A DNA stretch of 64,000 nt from Beta vulgaris subsp. vulgaris (taxonomy: Eukaryota; Streptophyta; Magnoliopsida; Caryophyllales; Amaranthaceae). The position numbers were made by a program, and so were the translations under genes. Location: contig NC_079210.1 in the NCBI RefSeq assembly GCF_026745355.1, positions 9,184,980 to 9,248,979 of the forward strand, in the 5' to 3' direction. Shown here piece after piece: positions 22,145 to 34,486 of the stretch. Under the pieces are notes generated by a model, which did no database searches, had not been told where the DNA came from, and worked only from the letters and a program-made list of their open reading frames with translations. Each line of letters begins with the position of its first letter. Position 1 is the first letter of the stretch.

Positions 22145-22536
22145 AAGAGAAAAGTTAAATCTTGGGAGCTACCAAAAAGAATTTTCCAAAAAGAAAAAAA
22201 AAAGGGAAATCATATGGCTTTGTGAGTGTCATGGAAAACTTGATACGGGGGCTAGGAGAGAGTTAAACAAGAGGTTGAGGCAATGAAAGTCGGAGGGGAT
22301 CCTACAATGGAAATTCCGTGTCATGGCCTCGTGGGGGATTGCTTTTATATACCCATTTAAATAGGGGCAAATGGTGGGAGATTAAGAAGATGTTGCTTGA
22401 AAATCTTAACCACAACCCTACTCCTAGTAAGGCAATGCCTGGGAAAGAGTATATGATTGCAAAATTGACAATGAATGTGAGGAGAAAGTTGTTCAATTAT
22501 TTTGAGGTTGGAGTGCGGGTACCACAAATACATGGT
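22145..22536. repeat. Direct duplication, right copy (about 392 bp)
   Basis: The right copy of the 20568-20958 segment. Here the sequence continues past ACATGGT into an open frame that ends at 22659, so this copy keeps the original right-hand context. Confidence 0.92.
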
Positions 22537-22659
22537 ATTTTAGGCTTTTTAGCACATGAGAAAACTGGGCTAGATAACATGTCAATCACAAAGAAAGATA
22601 TTAGGCATGTTGTTGAGGAAAAGCTGAAGTTGAGAATGGAGAGTAGAAAATCTCTTTGA
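22318..22659 (+). pseudogene. Unrecognised coding remnant (113 codons), possibly FAR1/MULE-related
   Basis: The frame encodes a basic peptide containing MPGKEYMIAKLTMNVRRKLF and ILGFLAHEKTGLDNMSITKK and ends in TGA at 22659. The pattern LAxEKxGxxNxxxTKKD weakly recalls the linker of FAR1/FRS-type, MULE-derived proteins; this is a guess from memory. The first part is duplicated at 20746-20958. No start signal, intron or domain boundary supports a working gene. Confidence 0.3.
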
Positions 22660-22732
22660 AAACTACAACAATCATATAAATGTACCAGTAAAACCAACTT
22701 TCTAACAAAGATAATAACTCTTATTAAAATTA

Positions 22733-24510
22733 AGATTTTTGATCTTAACTACCTTTCTTATATCATTTTATTAAAATAATTACCTTTCTTATTTTTTCTC
22801 TAACTTAACTACATTCTATGTTTTTAAAAATTATTGGTTTTGTTACCCTTTAAGAGATTCCATCCAATAGTCCATTAAGTTAGTGAGGCTCCACTTATGG
22901 TATTTTCCCCTTTCTCTTGGAGCTCATCCTCAATTGTATTGCTCTCATAACTTAATTCTTCCTTATTTATATTATGAAAACAATTATTTCACGCTATTTG
23001 TTGCCTGAATTTACTTAACACAACCCATATTTAAACTATATTATTTTTCTTTTTTTTTTCTCTCTCCTCTACTTCTTCTTCCTCTTTTCTAACCTACCAT
23101 AACCATCATCGGGCTGCCACCACCACCATCCGACTCCAGCCACCCCCATCCTCATATGTCCAGCCACCCCCATCCTCGTAGCTCCAACCACCCCCATTCC
23201 CGTATCTCTAACCCCCCGCCAACCGTCCCTACCTCCACAACACCCCATACAACCCTTCCTTTCTTCTTCTTCCTCCTCTTCCCTTCTTCTCTTTCCTCCT
23301 TCACTGTCTTCCTTAGAGCCCAATACCACAACAAGCCTTCCTTTCTTCTTCTTCCTTCTCCTCCCTTTTTCTCCTTCCTCCTCTGCTGGAGCCTAACACC
23401 ATCGTTGCCCCTTCTTCGCCTCGCCCCAAATCAACACCCTAGAAAAATGACATTAGATCTAAAAATTGATTTTAAAATACGATTAAATTAGTTCACACAA
23501 CTGCATCACCTCCCTTCTCGTCTTTTTCTCCATGCTATTTTCCTGTTTCCTTCTCACCGTCCAGCATTTTCTTCCAATTTTTTTCATTGTTCATATGGAA
23601 CAGAACCAATATTTTCGGTTCTACCATGTTGAAAATGAAACTTGGTTTGGTTTAACGTAAATAATCTTGAAATTTTATATTTTTCAGATGAAAAAGTAAA
23701 AATAATAATAATACATAATACGTATAGGCAGTGTTTAGTAAATCAGGGGGAAAATAACAAGACCTAATTAAGCTATAACTTGCCTTTCAATTTTTCTTCA
23801 TCAAGCTCCAGAATTTTGAATTGAGAATTCGTTTGGAATTATCATCACATGATGAAAGAAGGTCATTAACCTATTTCAACTTAGCAAAGTAATATTATTT
23901 TACCATTTTGTGGATTAGAGTTCTTCAAAAATTGGAAATTTTGTTAAATTGCGATTTCTATATAATTAGAGCTTGTAATTGTTAATGAGTTGTAATTGAT
24001 TCAATGAATGTTTAGCAGAATTGAAGCTTTCATTTGAATTTTCTTTATTGTAATGCATACTTTAATTCAAATTGTTCAACCCTAATATTGAAGAACTCCT
24101 ATTTTTTGTAAAACCTCATTTGTTAGGGACCCTTATTTGTGAAATTTAAACTTATTTACTTTGAATTAATGAAATTGGTAGAACTTTCTTTAAATTATTA
24201 TAATTAATAATATTTCAAAACCCTAATTTAAATTTGTGAAGATTGATTTGAAGAATGATTGATAAATTGTATTTGAAGTTGGATGAAATAATGGATATAT
24301 GCTGAAAATTAGAGAGAGATAGATAAGAAGATTGGGTGAAAAACGATAAGTTTGGACCCCTGTTAATGGAAAAATGGATGAAATTCGTTTAGAAGTAGCA
24401 AAACCAATAAATTTGCACAAGAAATGTAGTTAGATTAGATAAATATTCATAAAGGTAGTTATTTTCAAAAAATTACATAAAAAAGGTAGTTAAAACCAAC
24501 TTTTTAAAAA
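22733..24510. mobile_element. Second non-autonomous element with long, diverged inverted repeats
   Basis: The left arm (about 22733-22870) reads TCTTAACTACCTTTCTTATA and TTGGTTTTGTTACC. The right arm in reverse complement (about 24510-24360) reads GGTTTTAACTACCTTTTTTA and ATTGGTTTTGCTAC. The arms align over about 150 bases with many mismatches. The interior includes a C-rich, proline/serine-like stretch at 23100-23420 that could be captured host sequence. Ends are approximate and no target duplication was found. Confidence 0.5.
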
Positions 24511-24968
24511 GATATATAATACATATTCTTGGATATCAAATTAAACTTTTGAAACTCATATAAAACATCCTTATTATAATACTCTCAATCAACAAATATC
24601 ACCTTTATTTAATTCAACAAAATGAGACATACCACGCACTGCTTGATCAAATGAGAAAAGTGTTTATTACGATTACGTCCAACAACTCACTTGAGCAAAT
24701 TTTCGGGTAAATTGGTAAAATCATTAATCCGTACTCGACTATTTGTTCTCAGTATCACCAACTATTGGTTAATTTCTATCATACAATAAAAATATTAAAT
24801 ATCATTTTATGATGATACATTAATATCCTAAAATACATTTTAAAATAATTAATTGGGTCAGAATGTTTCCTTAGATTTATTCTTAGGTCATCGGAGTATT
24901 ATCTAACACAAAATAGTCAATAGTAAATAGTTGTTGATGGTGATAATAGCATATAACTGCATACATAC

Positions 24969-25198
24969 TTCCTCTTTTTTTACTTAAAAAGTTTTGATTT
25001 TTCCATTATTCATGTGCTTACTTGACCTCGAATTGTGACTATTATAATACAAACTTTGAGCATGCTAAATGTTGTTCCATAAATTTCAACTTTTTATAAT
25101 TTTTACTAATAAATTATTAGAGAGATTATTGTTCAAAGTTGTCTATTGATAAGGATAAAGTCAAAACGTTTGAAACAAGGCAAACAAGAATGAAGGAC
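24969..25198. mobile_element. Stowaway-like MITE remnant
   Basis: The left end ACTTCCTCTTTTTTTACTTA and the right end (reverse complement) TCCTTCATTCTTGTTTGC share the CTTCCTC-type start and an internal GTTTTGA motif in inverted orientation. The ends are diverged. Confidence 0.4.
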
Positions 25199-25494
25199 CC
25201 TTTAATAAAAATTAGAATAATTTTGGTTTGAAACTAATACTCACACATATAAGATATTAAAATATTAAGATACTAGGTAAAATCCGATCTATGCCTTATT
25301 TTTTTCAATTGATATGTATATATGTGAAAATATACCAAAAAAATCTACGAAAATATTTCTACAACTATATTTGAATTTTTTTTATGAGGGGAATACATTG
25401 AAATACTATGAAACTATAAATTATAATGAAACTATAAATTATAAAGAAAATGAAAAAATATTAGCTAATATGCATTTTTACATTCTAAAGCATA

Positions 25495-25799
25495 CTCCAT
25501 CCATTTTCTAAAGATCTTCCTTGTTACTGTTACTACACATACCAATGAGAATCAATTTGTGTGGGGTGGGTAAAGTAGGAGAGAGAAAGGGGTTAAGATA
25601 AATAAACAAATAAAAAGAGGTTAAAGTAGGAGAGAAAAATGGAGTAAAATTGAATTAATAATGTAATAGTGGACTATATGATAGCGACATGAGAGGGTAA
25701 AAAGGAAAAAAAAAATTCAAATAAGGAATAAAGTAAAAGAGGGAAGATCTTTTGGAAACGCACCTAAACGGAAAGAGAGAAGATCTTTAGGAAACGGAG
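25495..25799. mobile_element. Stowaway-like MITE
   Basis: The left end reads CTCCATCCATTTTCTAAAGA and the right end in reverse complement reads CTCCGTTTCCTAAAGATCTT, a good inverted match. AAGATCTT recurs near the right end (25744 and 25780). TA precedes the left end; the right flank is TG rather than TA. Confidence 0.6.
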
Positions 25800-26611
25800 T
25801 GAACATAGGCCTACTCAAAATATTTGTTGGAACTTGGTATTGCATCGAATAGGGAAATTCAACTCAAAAAATTAAAAAGTCAAGCTACAAAATTTGTATT
25901 GGGGCCTATTCAAGGTTCAAAGACCCATGCATTAAATACATTCAACAATCAACACCCATGAAATTATGATAATATGATTTTAGAATGCTAAATTTTTTAT
26001 ACTGCAACCCATATTCAACAAATTCTATTTTGTCCCTTTGAAGCTAGGCCCGAAACAGTTGCCCCTCTTACCCTATCCTGGAACCGGGCTTGATGAAGGA
26101 AGTATTATTGAGCGCACTGCACATACAATCGCTAGTTGAAGTTACGAGAGCTAAATTCTTTTTAACAAATCAAGTTGAGGCATACGAGTTTCTTGACCTA
26201 GTCGCAACTCTTAACAAATATCTAAAATAAATTTAGACCTATTTCATTAAACGAGCTTCATATTTTTTTAAAATACGATAATTATTTTAAGTTCACTAAG
26301 AAACATAAAAAAAAATATATATATACAGATTGGTTTATTTTTCTTAGAATAATCATCTCTAATTATCTCATACGATCTCTATTTCTATAAATCAAGGATA
26401 ACAATTAATAAGAGAGGGTGAAATATGACCGATTAATACCTTATTCGCATAACCAAAACCTAGCGAAAATAATTCCTTCTTCTATTACTTGAGACTTGAG
26501 AGAATCACAAAACTTGTTCGGTTGTTCCTTCCTAGTCCTCGTAAACCCTCTTTTCTGAGAGAGGTCATTTTTCCATAGTTTCACCGACTTTCTCTCTCCT
26601 CCACAGCCGCC

Positions 26612-27343
26612 ATGGGAACACCGGAGACTTCTCGAGAACCGTGTCCAGACCGTATCCTCGACGATTTAGGTGGTGCCTTCGCCATGGGAGCTGTCGGAGG
26701 TTCAATCTTCCACTTCATCAAAGGCTCAGCCAACTCCCCAAAAGGGGAGCGCCTCTTAGGTGGGGCTCAGACGATGCGCATGAACGCACCTCGAACTGGT
26801 GGGGGGTTTGCCGTTTGGGGAGGTTTATTCTCAACCTTCGACTGCGCCATGGTCTACGCTCGTCAAAAAGAGGACCCTTGGAACTCCATCTTCGCCGGTG
26901 CTGCAACAGGTGGGTTCCTCCAGATGCGTCAGGGTCTTAAAGCCTCCAGCAGGTCCGCTGCTTTTGGTGGTATTCTTCTTGCTCTTATTGAGGGAGCTGG
27001 GATCATGCTTAATCGGGTTATGTCGCCACCGCCTCAGATAATGTATGAGGATCCTAATATGGCTGGTGTGGGTATGGGTGGACAACACGCGCCGATGGGT
27101 AATGCTGGCTTTGGTATTCCTGGTCAGATGAAAGCGCCTTCGAATATTGGTGGTGGGTCTGAGGAGGTTAATCATGGTGGTAGTGCTGGTGGTGCTGGTT
27201 CCGGGTTTTTTGGTGGGTGGTTTGGTGGTGGTGGTGATGGGAAGAAGGAGGGTAAGACAAGTTCGAGTGGTGGAGGTAGTGAAGCTAAGGTGTTGGAGAG
27301 CTTTGATTCGCCTACTCCTATGCCCAATTTTGAGTACAAATGA
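26612..27343 (+). CDS. TIM17-2: Mitochondrial import inner membrane translocase subunit TIM17
   Basis: The product is a core subunit of the TIM23 complex in the mitochondrial inner membrane, moving presequence-bearing proteins into the matrix. The 243-residue frame begins [20 protein letters not shown] and contains the Tim17/Tim22/Tim23 fold over residues 15-140: [38 protein letters not shown] and [20 protein letters not shown]. These are Gly-rich membrane helices with the conserved R-x-KEDPWN loop. A Gly/Ser-rich tail follows (residues 145-243), as in plant TIM17-2. The coding region is a single uninterrupted exon with good context CCGCCATGG at the start. It is GC-richer than its surroundings. 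Paralogue number (TIM17-1, -2 or -3) cannot be fixed here. Confidence 0.95.
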   Translation: MGTPETSREPCPDRILDDLGGAFAMGAVGGSIFHFIKGSANSPKGERLLGGAQTMRMNAPRTGGGFAVWGGLFSTFDCAMVYARQKEDPWNSIFAGAATGGFLQMRQGLKASSRSAAFGGILLALIEGAGIMLNRVMSPPPQIMYEDPNMAGVGMGGQHAPMGNAGFGIPGQMKAPSNIGGGSEEVNHGGSAGGAGSGFFGGWFGGGGDGKKEGKTSSSGGGSEAKVLESFDSPTPMPNFEYK

Positions 27344-28192
27344 GACTGCTGCTATGTTTTCAGGGTATGGAGAAGTTTATTTTGTATTATTTCTATTGCT
27401 GCTCTTTGGTAGAGTGTGTGTGTGTATGTAGTTGTTATTTGAGGTATGAGATTCTTATTGAATGGTGATTTTGGCTTTTTTAGCTGGAGGATATGCAATT
27501 CATATGGTATATGTGGTTTGATTTTATGAATATTTATGAATCAGTATCCTAATTGTTCTTTGAAATTTGGTGTAGCTTTAAAGATTTCAGCTTTGTCTAT
27601 TGTGTAATGGTTGTTGTGGGTGTTTTAGGTTGCAAGATTGGATTTTCATTGGCTAGGGTAGATGTTCAATATGTTTATATTGGTTTTGGGTATAGTTTAA
27701 TAAGGTTAAGATGAATCCTGACATTGTTCTTACACCATATAGGCCCCAGTGTTGCACCTTCATGTTGAGTGAAGGTGTTAATGATTGAGGAAGTATTTGA
27801 TCATATTCTCAACTTCTCTAGTTAATTAATGTATTTTTTAAATTTCTTAGGGTCTATACTTTAACTGATGTTGTTGATTTTGCACCAAAAGTCATGAACT
27901 TTTTTGTTCATGTTGAGTGGGTTATATTCTTTCCAAATCATTTGCTTCAATTCTTAGGAGTTCCTACTGATTCTTATACTTGCTTAGTTGATGAATTGAT
28001 GGCTGATAAGCGGTTGATATGGTATTCAAGATTTTTTTCTCGTGGGTTGAAATTAACTAGAGCTTTGAGTAGTTGATTCTAATCTAAGCTTGATTTATTT
28101 GCTAATAAAGTTGAATTCATTTGATGTTTCCCAATTCCCAAGTCTCATATTCCTTTTTGGTTTTCGTGGTTTGCATCCTAAAAAAATAAGTA
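27344..28192 (+). other. TIM17 3' UTR and downstream non-coding DNA
   Basis: T-rich sequence without a convincing gene. The 3' UTR must lie in the first few hundred bases. A 60-codon frame at 27894-28076 has no recognisable content. Confidence 0.45.
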
Positions 28193-28402
28193 CTTCCTCC
28201 TTTTCAATTTAGTTGTGACGCTTTTAAAATCACGTACTACTAGACAATTTTTGGAGAGGAGAGAGATAGAGAAAGAAAATAAATGGGTCCCATGTGATAG
28301 GAGAGAGATAGAGAGAAGTTATTATCCAAAGCTAACGTGTCATAACTAAGTTGAAACTTCCTATAATAGAAAGTGTCACAACTAAATTGAAACGGAGGAA
28401 GT
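28193..28402. mobile_element. Stowaway MITE (210 bp)
   Basis: The ends are CTTCCTCCTTTTCAATTTAG and, in reverse complement, CTTCCTCCGTTTCAATTTAG, nearly perfect inverted repeats. TA target dinucleotides flank it (28191-28192 and 28403-28404). A second internal copy of the CATAACTAAGTTGAAAC motif lies near the right end. Confidence 0.9.
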
Positions 28403-29062
28403 ATGTTGTTTATTCTTCATTAGATGACCTTGGTTAGAGTAATGTTATCTGCTTTGGGCTAGAAGAATGACAGCAGTTGGTTTGTTTCCAATATTACCAA
28501 TCTGGAATTTCTATTTGCATTCCAATTCATTGCTACAGGGTACAAAAAATTCAGATTGAGAACTAAAGCTCTAGGGCTTTGTATGAAAATATGTATTTTC
28601 TCCAAGAAATTTTGAGGTGTTGAGTACGATAGACCATAGTACCAGACTTCATATTCTACTGTCTAAATGTTACTGTCTTTGTAGTCTTTACTTTCCGTTT
28701 AGTTTGGTAATTTTGTATTTAGTAACAATTCTTGATGAAGCTTAATTTCTAATATAAGAAGCCAGCAAAAGTTTCAATATAGAAGTGGAGAAGGGCCTTG
28801 AGATCGTGAGGAAATTAGTAGTAGAATATATGGGTAAGTTATTGTAGATTAGACGAAGTCTCAAAAGTAAATCAACAAGGGCCTGGAATTTTTATAAAAG
28901 CATAGGGTGAACTGCAAAGTCAGTGGTTCATTTCTATACATCTAAGATTTTAACCAATTACTATCTTCTCATTCCAGGTCCATTATCAAATGTACATAAA
29001 CATTCAACAAAAAGATGGAACTCTGAATAAAGTTTCTTATTTTTGAACCTCTCACTAATACT

Positions 29063-29220
29063 CTATGTTACTCAAACACGGATTAAGTGTCACTCGGATA
29101 CGGGTGTCTAAGCATCCAACTCGGCTATTTTGTAGAAAAAGTCAAGTTTTTTGTTTAAAATAAAGTATGTAAGTGAAGTATCGTGTCAGACACGACACCC
29201 GGGTTTTGAGGTAACATAGT
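29063..29220. mobile_element. Small MITE (about 158 bp), probably hAT-type
   Basis: The left end CTATGTTACTCAAACACGG mirrors the right end (reverse complement CTATGTTACCTCAAAACCCG). TAATACT is repeated at 29056-29062 and 29221-29227, consistent with an 8-bp duplication with one changed base. The interior holds TCGGATACGGGTGTC and CAGACACGACACCC. Confidence 0.65.
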
Positions 29221-31890
29221 TAATACTTCATATTAGGGTTTCAATTAGGAGTATTGTTGATCTACGGATATGTCTTTGAGATAATATTTTCAAATGCTTT
29301 ACTTTCATGATTTGGGTGTTGCTGTTATGTGAATTGGTATGTCTTTGAATGATGATTGGTATAAAAGGGAAACTTGTGAATCATTGTTTTCCACTTCAGC
29401 AAAATGTAGTGATGAATCAATGTGACCTGTATGACACACTTTGACTTATGGTGACTATATGAACTTGTTTGTGTATCTCATTGTATTTTGGAAAACATTA
29501 TTGTGTATTGGCGTGTAAATTTATGAAAGGTATTTATCGTATGAAAGTTCCTTTTCTTTGAAATAACACTAGCAAAATTGTATTAACATTACAAAACTAA
29601 AATTGTTTGATAAAAGGGACAAAGTCAACAAAATATGCTGCAATAGATTTTATGTGTGTGGATTTGGATGAGTATGTCCAGTATAAGATGTGTATGGTCT
29701 GTAAGCACAGTTTCCTTATTCCCCTGTTGTTCGTGTTTCTGTAGTTGATTCATTTTACTTTATTGAAGTAGCTGAGTTTTGACTACCATAACAGGGTAGA
29801 TGCCTACATTTCTTCTTCTTCTAGATATTTGATTCGGATATCAGGTTGTCATTTTTCATACTGTCTGAATTAAAACCATACACCTAAAAGTCAAGTATTA
29901 CTTGTTTCATTTGTCCCTTCTATCTAATGCATAGTGCACCAACGGATTTGTTTTTTTTTCTATAATATGTAATTGCTCATGGTTGGAAGGTAAGATTGCA
30001 TTTTCACCACGGGTTGATCATTTTACATGGATCTGTCCAGATTTGTGTCAGTTTGAGAAGATTCTTGTGTAAAGCAACTTTGGGCAGTAAGGTTCCGTGT
30101 TTAATATAAAATTCTACCAAAGCTTTAACATGGACTACGCAAAACTTTTGTGAACGGGATTATCTTATGTAGTTACAGTTGAACTCAACATTAAGCTCTT
30201 ATTCCCAGTCTAAACTAAGACAACTCTGATCTGCAATCAGCAAACTTGTCAATTTTAGTTAGCTAGGATTTTGTTTTTTACTGGTGTGTAGGTGGAACAT
30301 CGGATTCTTCCTAATATATAGGAGCACCTCTAGTCTTTTGACCCAGATTAAACCTTCTCTACTTGCCTTTTTCATATCTAGGATCAATATTCAAACTGCT
30401 TATAGCCTTGTAGCAAACCTTCTCATATCTGGGGTGATCTGTTGGGGGGCTTGACGGCTTGTGTTGGCCATAGGCACCAGTATTAAGTGATGCATTACAG
30501 CATTAGTAATAGCAATGTGACAGCTGGGCAGAGGTTGTGGTGTACTGTGGATGTGTGCTGGTGTACTGAGATGTGCATGCTAAGCAAATGTGCTTTAGGT
30601 CTAATAGATGCGAGGGGATGCTGTAGTACCTGATGTTGGTGGGTGTTGCAGGTTGCCAACGGCTGCTGCTATCTGCTGGGTTGTTGGATTGGGTCAGGTG
30701 ATGATTCTGTTGGCGTTGGAGATTTACTGGTGTGTATTTGGACTTGCGTGTGAGTGTGTACTGGTATTGTGCATGTGCAGGTGGCTGTAGGTTGATGAAA
30801 ACTCTTCACTGCAATGTTTTAATGCAGGCTACTGTTTGATTCTTGCTATGTGTGAATCATGAATACTTAAACGTGTGTTATTGTTCTAATCTTGTAAAGT
30901 TATGGAATGACTTGTCAAATAACTTCTCTTAAAACTGTTTCCATGGTTCATTGAATTATCTGAGTTTTGGAATTGCCTACTTATCCAGTGAAAATTTATT
31001 AATCTATGATATGAATTTATTAAATTAGATTAGCCGAGGAGGCGTGGCTTGCGATTCATTTGGCTTTCCCCTACCTTATAATTTATGGTTCATATGGGGA
31101 ATTGACCTATGCAGTTGCTGCTTTATATTTCTATGCTCGATACTATGTTTAGTTTTTATTTTTATGTTTGGTTTTTTTTGGGGTGCTATCTTAATTTGTA
31201 TTAGCCTTTAGCTTGGAAATTTGCTAGCTAATCTTTACTGATTGTGCATTGTTGGATTGTTTTTGCAGGTGGAAAATTCTTTTGGACTTTGGGACTGTGG
31301 TTGTCTTTGAGAGAATTAGAAGTTGTAGGATCTTAATTATTTTTAGTTAAACTCTTTATGTTATTGTTATTGAGGATGGCATTCCTCTTTAGAGACAAAT
31401 TAGTTATAAAGCATATGCGATGTACAAGTTACATCTTATATTGTGTGCTTTTATATTTTGTTACTCTAATCATAACGGTAATTAGTACCCCGTGCAATTT
31501 GTTATATAAGTACCTATGATTATATAGGTTCATGTATGTATAATTTTGTCCATCTTATAATTGCCACAAGTGTATTACTTCTGCTTATCAAATTGTGTTC
31601 GTATGTATAACTATGCAATTATATTCTCGTGAAGTCGTAACCATCTCTTACCGATCTTTCCCCCTTAAATATGTTGGTTTGAGTAATGAACTCAAGCCAA
31701 ACCCTAATTACAAGGGTTTAAGGGTTTATTGTCTAGTTTTTAGGATATTTTACAAATTAACTAAAGCCAATCTGTTGAGTTCAAGATTTTTTGAATAATT
31801 TTAGAAGTTAATGAAGGATCATCTATTAAACTTTAAAGTACTTTTATAAATTAATATTAATGGATTCTCAGATGGGATATGTCAAGGGCT
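29221..31890. other. Long non-coding stretch, no gene recognised
   Basis: T/G-rich on the plus strand, without a credible coding frame. A TTTTTGCAG acceptor-like site at 31261-31269 followed by GTGGAAAATTC could be the last exon of a spliced 3' UTR, but no partner donor is clear. Confidence 0.4.
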
Positions 31891-32797
31891 TAAGAGCATG
31901 TGCAATGGTTGAGTTTTAGCTGGTCCAAGAGAGTCAAGAGCTAGTCTTACTTAGCGTGCTCATTGGAACAAGTTGGTCTCGGAGTTTGGTTTGTTCTTGC
32001 TGCCAGACCAATCGAGCCTCGGATGGTGTTCCATTCACGAGTAATATCCCACCATGTAAACTGCCCCATTTGATTATTTTTTTATTTCAAACGTTGCATT
32101 CGGAAAAGGAGAAGAGTAATAGGCTGAAATGGTCCTGTGTTTGGCTGAAATGCAACACGTACAATGTCAAAAGGCTTTAATGTCAGTGAACTAAGAGCTA
32201 TTTAATGTTGCAAATTGACAAGCGAATGAATACTAGCCACATGGAGGGTTTCTTTAAATAAAAATATTTTGGGTAAGAGGTAGAGTATATGGTGGGGTAT
32301 AGCAAAAACATGAGAGAAATAGAAAACACAACTAAGAGCATCTCCATTCATGGGGCACCCCATTTCTTCTCTCTCCTCACCTTATTTGTCCACCTCATTT
32401 TCCACTACCTCCCCATTTTACCTTACTCAAATTTGAAACACATACCTCCACTCATCTACCTCCCCATTATCTTCTCTCTCTTATTTCCTATACCCACCAC
32501 ATTTTCTCTCTCCTACTTCCCATACCCCACTAATATTTTATTCTATTGATTTATATTCCATATTTAAATGATTTCTTTGTAATTAAATAAAAAAATCGTA
32601 ATTATCCTCATTAATTTCATAATTAATCAATAAATAATTGACACACTAATTAAATTCGGTAGTTGCTAATTACGCTATGTAAATTGCTAATCATGCTATT
32701 AAAATGATAAATCGTTAATTTATGCTCATCTTTTAATTAAGCTACTTAATTGAGATTTCTTACAACAATGGCTAAACTTAATATTACAAACAATAAT

Positions 32798-34150
32798 TCA
32801 CTCATCATTGGTTGATTGGCGACAATTGTGTCAAATGTGTTGAGCCAAGTCCTTTTGTAAGGAGTTGTGAACATCTCTATCCCACGCACACTATTCTTTG
32901 CAAATATTGTTGCATCCCTATATCATTGTAGCGACCAGGTTGAACAGAATATGTTTCAAGCCTATGGCTAGACGAAGTACTAGCAATGAGCATTTTCTTG
33001 CTCGAAGTCTGATGCGTCTTGATAATTTAGATGATTACCCGTTCATCCTCGACAATCATATTGTGAAGAATGATACACGCCAGCATTATTTCCCACATTA
33101 AGTGTTCATCCCAAATGAGTGATGGCCTTTGTATTATTGCAAAGCGTGCTTGTAAAACCCCAAACGCACGTTCGACGTCTTTCCGAACTGATTCTTGACG
33201 TTTGGTGAACAACTCATCGACGGGAGATAGTGGGATCATTGCTGGCATGAACACTGCCATTTTGTATGTATTCCCATCTTTAGGTATATCCCTTATATAT
33301 CCATTAAATGTGACCTCAGGAGCTCTTCCTTGATAAAGATCATCAAACACCGGAGAGCGTGCCAATACATTGATATCATTGCAAGTTCCCGGTGTTCCGA
33401 AAAATGCATGCCATATCCGCAAGTCTCCGGAGGCCACGGCTTCTAGAATTACCGTTGCAGATTTGGACCTACCTTGATACAACCCTTTCCATGCTCGTGG
33501 GCAATTTTTCCATTGCCAATGCATGCAATCTATGCTGCCCATCATTCCAGGAAAACCCCGCCTTTCCCCGTCACGTAAGAGGCGTTGCAAGTCGGTTATT
33601 GTAGGCCTCCTTAGGTACTCGATCGTAAAAGCTTTTCGAATTCCTTGCACAAAGTGCACAAGGCACTCCTTTGCTGTTGATTCAGCAATTTTGATGTACT
33701 CGTCGACTGCGTCAGATGCTGATCCATATGCTAGACACCTCAATGCTGCTGTGCATTTCTGATGAGTGGAGGCACCTAGCTTCCCAGTTGCGTATGGTAG
33801 TTGTTGAAAAAATTTGTCTTTCGCAGCGACTGTGTTCATTATTCGAAAGAAAAGAGGACGATGCATACGAAATCTGCGTCGGAACATGTCTTCGGTATAT
33901 AGAGGACGATCAACAAAGTAATCGTTCATTAACCTTTGATTTGCATCAGCACGATCTCTTGGAATAATATTTTTTTTTTGGGAGATCTTCTTTGAGTGGC
34001 TTCTATGATTGGAGCAACAATTGTTTGAACAACTTGTTGAATTACGTAGTCTTCTTGTTCTTCAAGATACGCGTTGTATAAAATCATGTTATTGACCATA
34101 TCATCAAACTGGTCATCACTTGAACTTGAAGAATTGTAATCCAAGTTCAT
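32798..34150 (-). pseudogene. Harbinger ORF2 (DDE transposase), copy 2, partly open
   Basis: The leader MNLDYNSSSSSDDQFDDM opens at 34150 and runs out of frame at an A10 tract near 33970. A 300-codon block from 33929 to 33027 then starts MNDYFVDRPLYTEDMFRRRF and keeps GMMGSIDCMHWQWKN (first Asp) and RKDVERAFGVLQARF (Glu). The second-Asp region reads RDIPKDGNTYKMAVFM where copy 1 has YYLTDGIYPKWAVFM, so an Asp-Gly persists but the motif is degraded by small deletions. A premature stop at 33027 removes about 75 C-terminal residues that copy 1 keeps. Activity is unlikely. Confidence 0.85.
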
Positions 34151-34486
34151 GTTTCCTTTTGTTGCAAGAAGAGAAGAAGAATGAAGTGGTTTGAAGGAAG
34201 AAGAATGATATTTTTTGTAGAAAGAAGGATGGTGTTATGGTGTGATGTTATCATTCAACCAATTCATCTTTTATAGACATTTGATGATAAGAGTGCAATC
34301 TCTGAAGATAAGAAAGGACTACACAATCCCAAAAAAAAAAGATTTTCAAAAGATAAGATTGTAATCCACTTTTCAGAAGATAAGATTCTCAATAGATAAA
34401 AATATTAAAACAATACAAACTAGGATAGTAAATACTAGAATTACGAAAGAATGAAGGATACTAAATAAAACAACCTTATCACTAAA

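Larger units (their letters stand above)
24511..26611. other. Intergenic DNA and TIM17 upstream region with MITE remnants
   Basis: AT-rich and non-coding. It holds two MITE-like segments (listed separately) and, in the last 200 bases before 26612, the 5' UTR and promoter of TIM17, including a CT-rich leader TTTCTCTCTCCTCCACAG. A TATA-like TCTATAAATC lies near 26388. Confidence 0.45.

Noticed and set aside
27147..27431. A 94-codon Val-rich frame
   Set aside because: A shadow of the Gly-rich tail of TIM17 in another frame.
30608..30790. A 60-codon Cys/Leu/Val-rich frame
   Set aside because: Short, no homology recognised and no splice or promoter context.
31261..31380. A last exon for TIM17 or a separate small gene
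   Set aside because: An acceptor-like TTTTTGCAG exists, but no donor or frame ties it to TIM17; it is left as an unassigned note.
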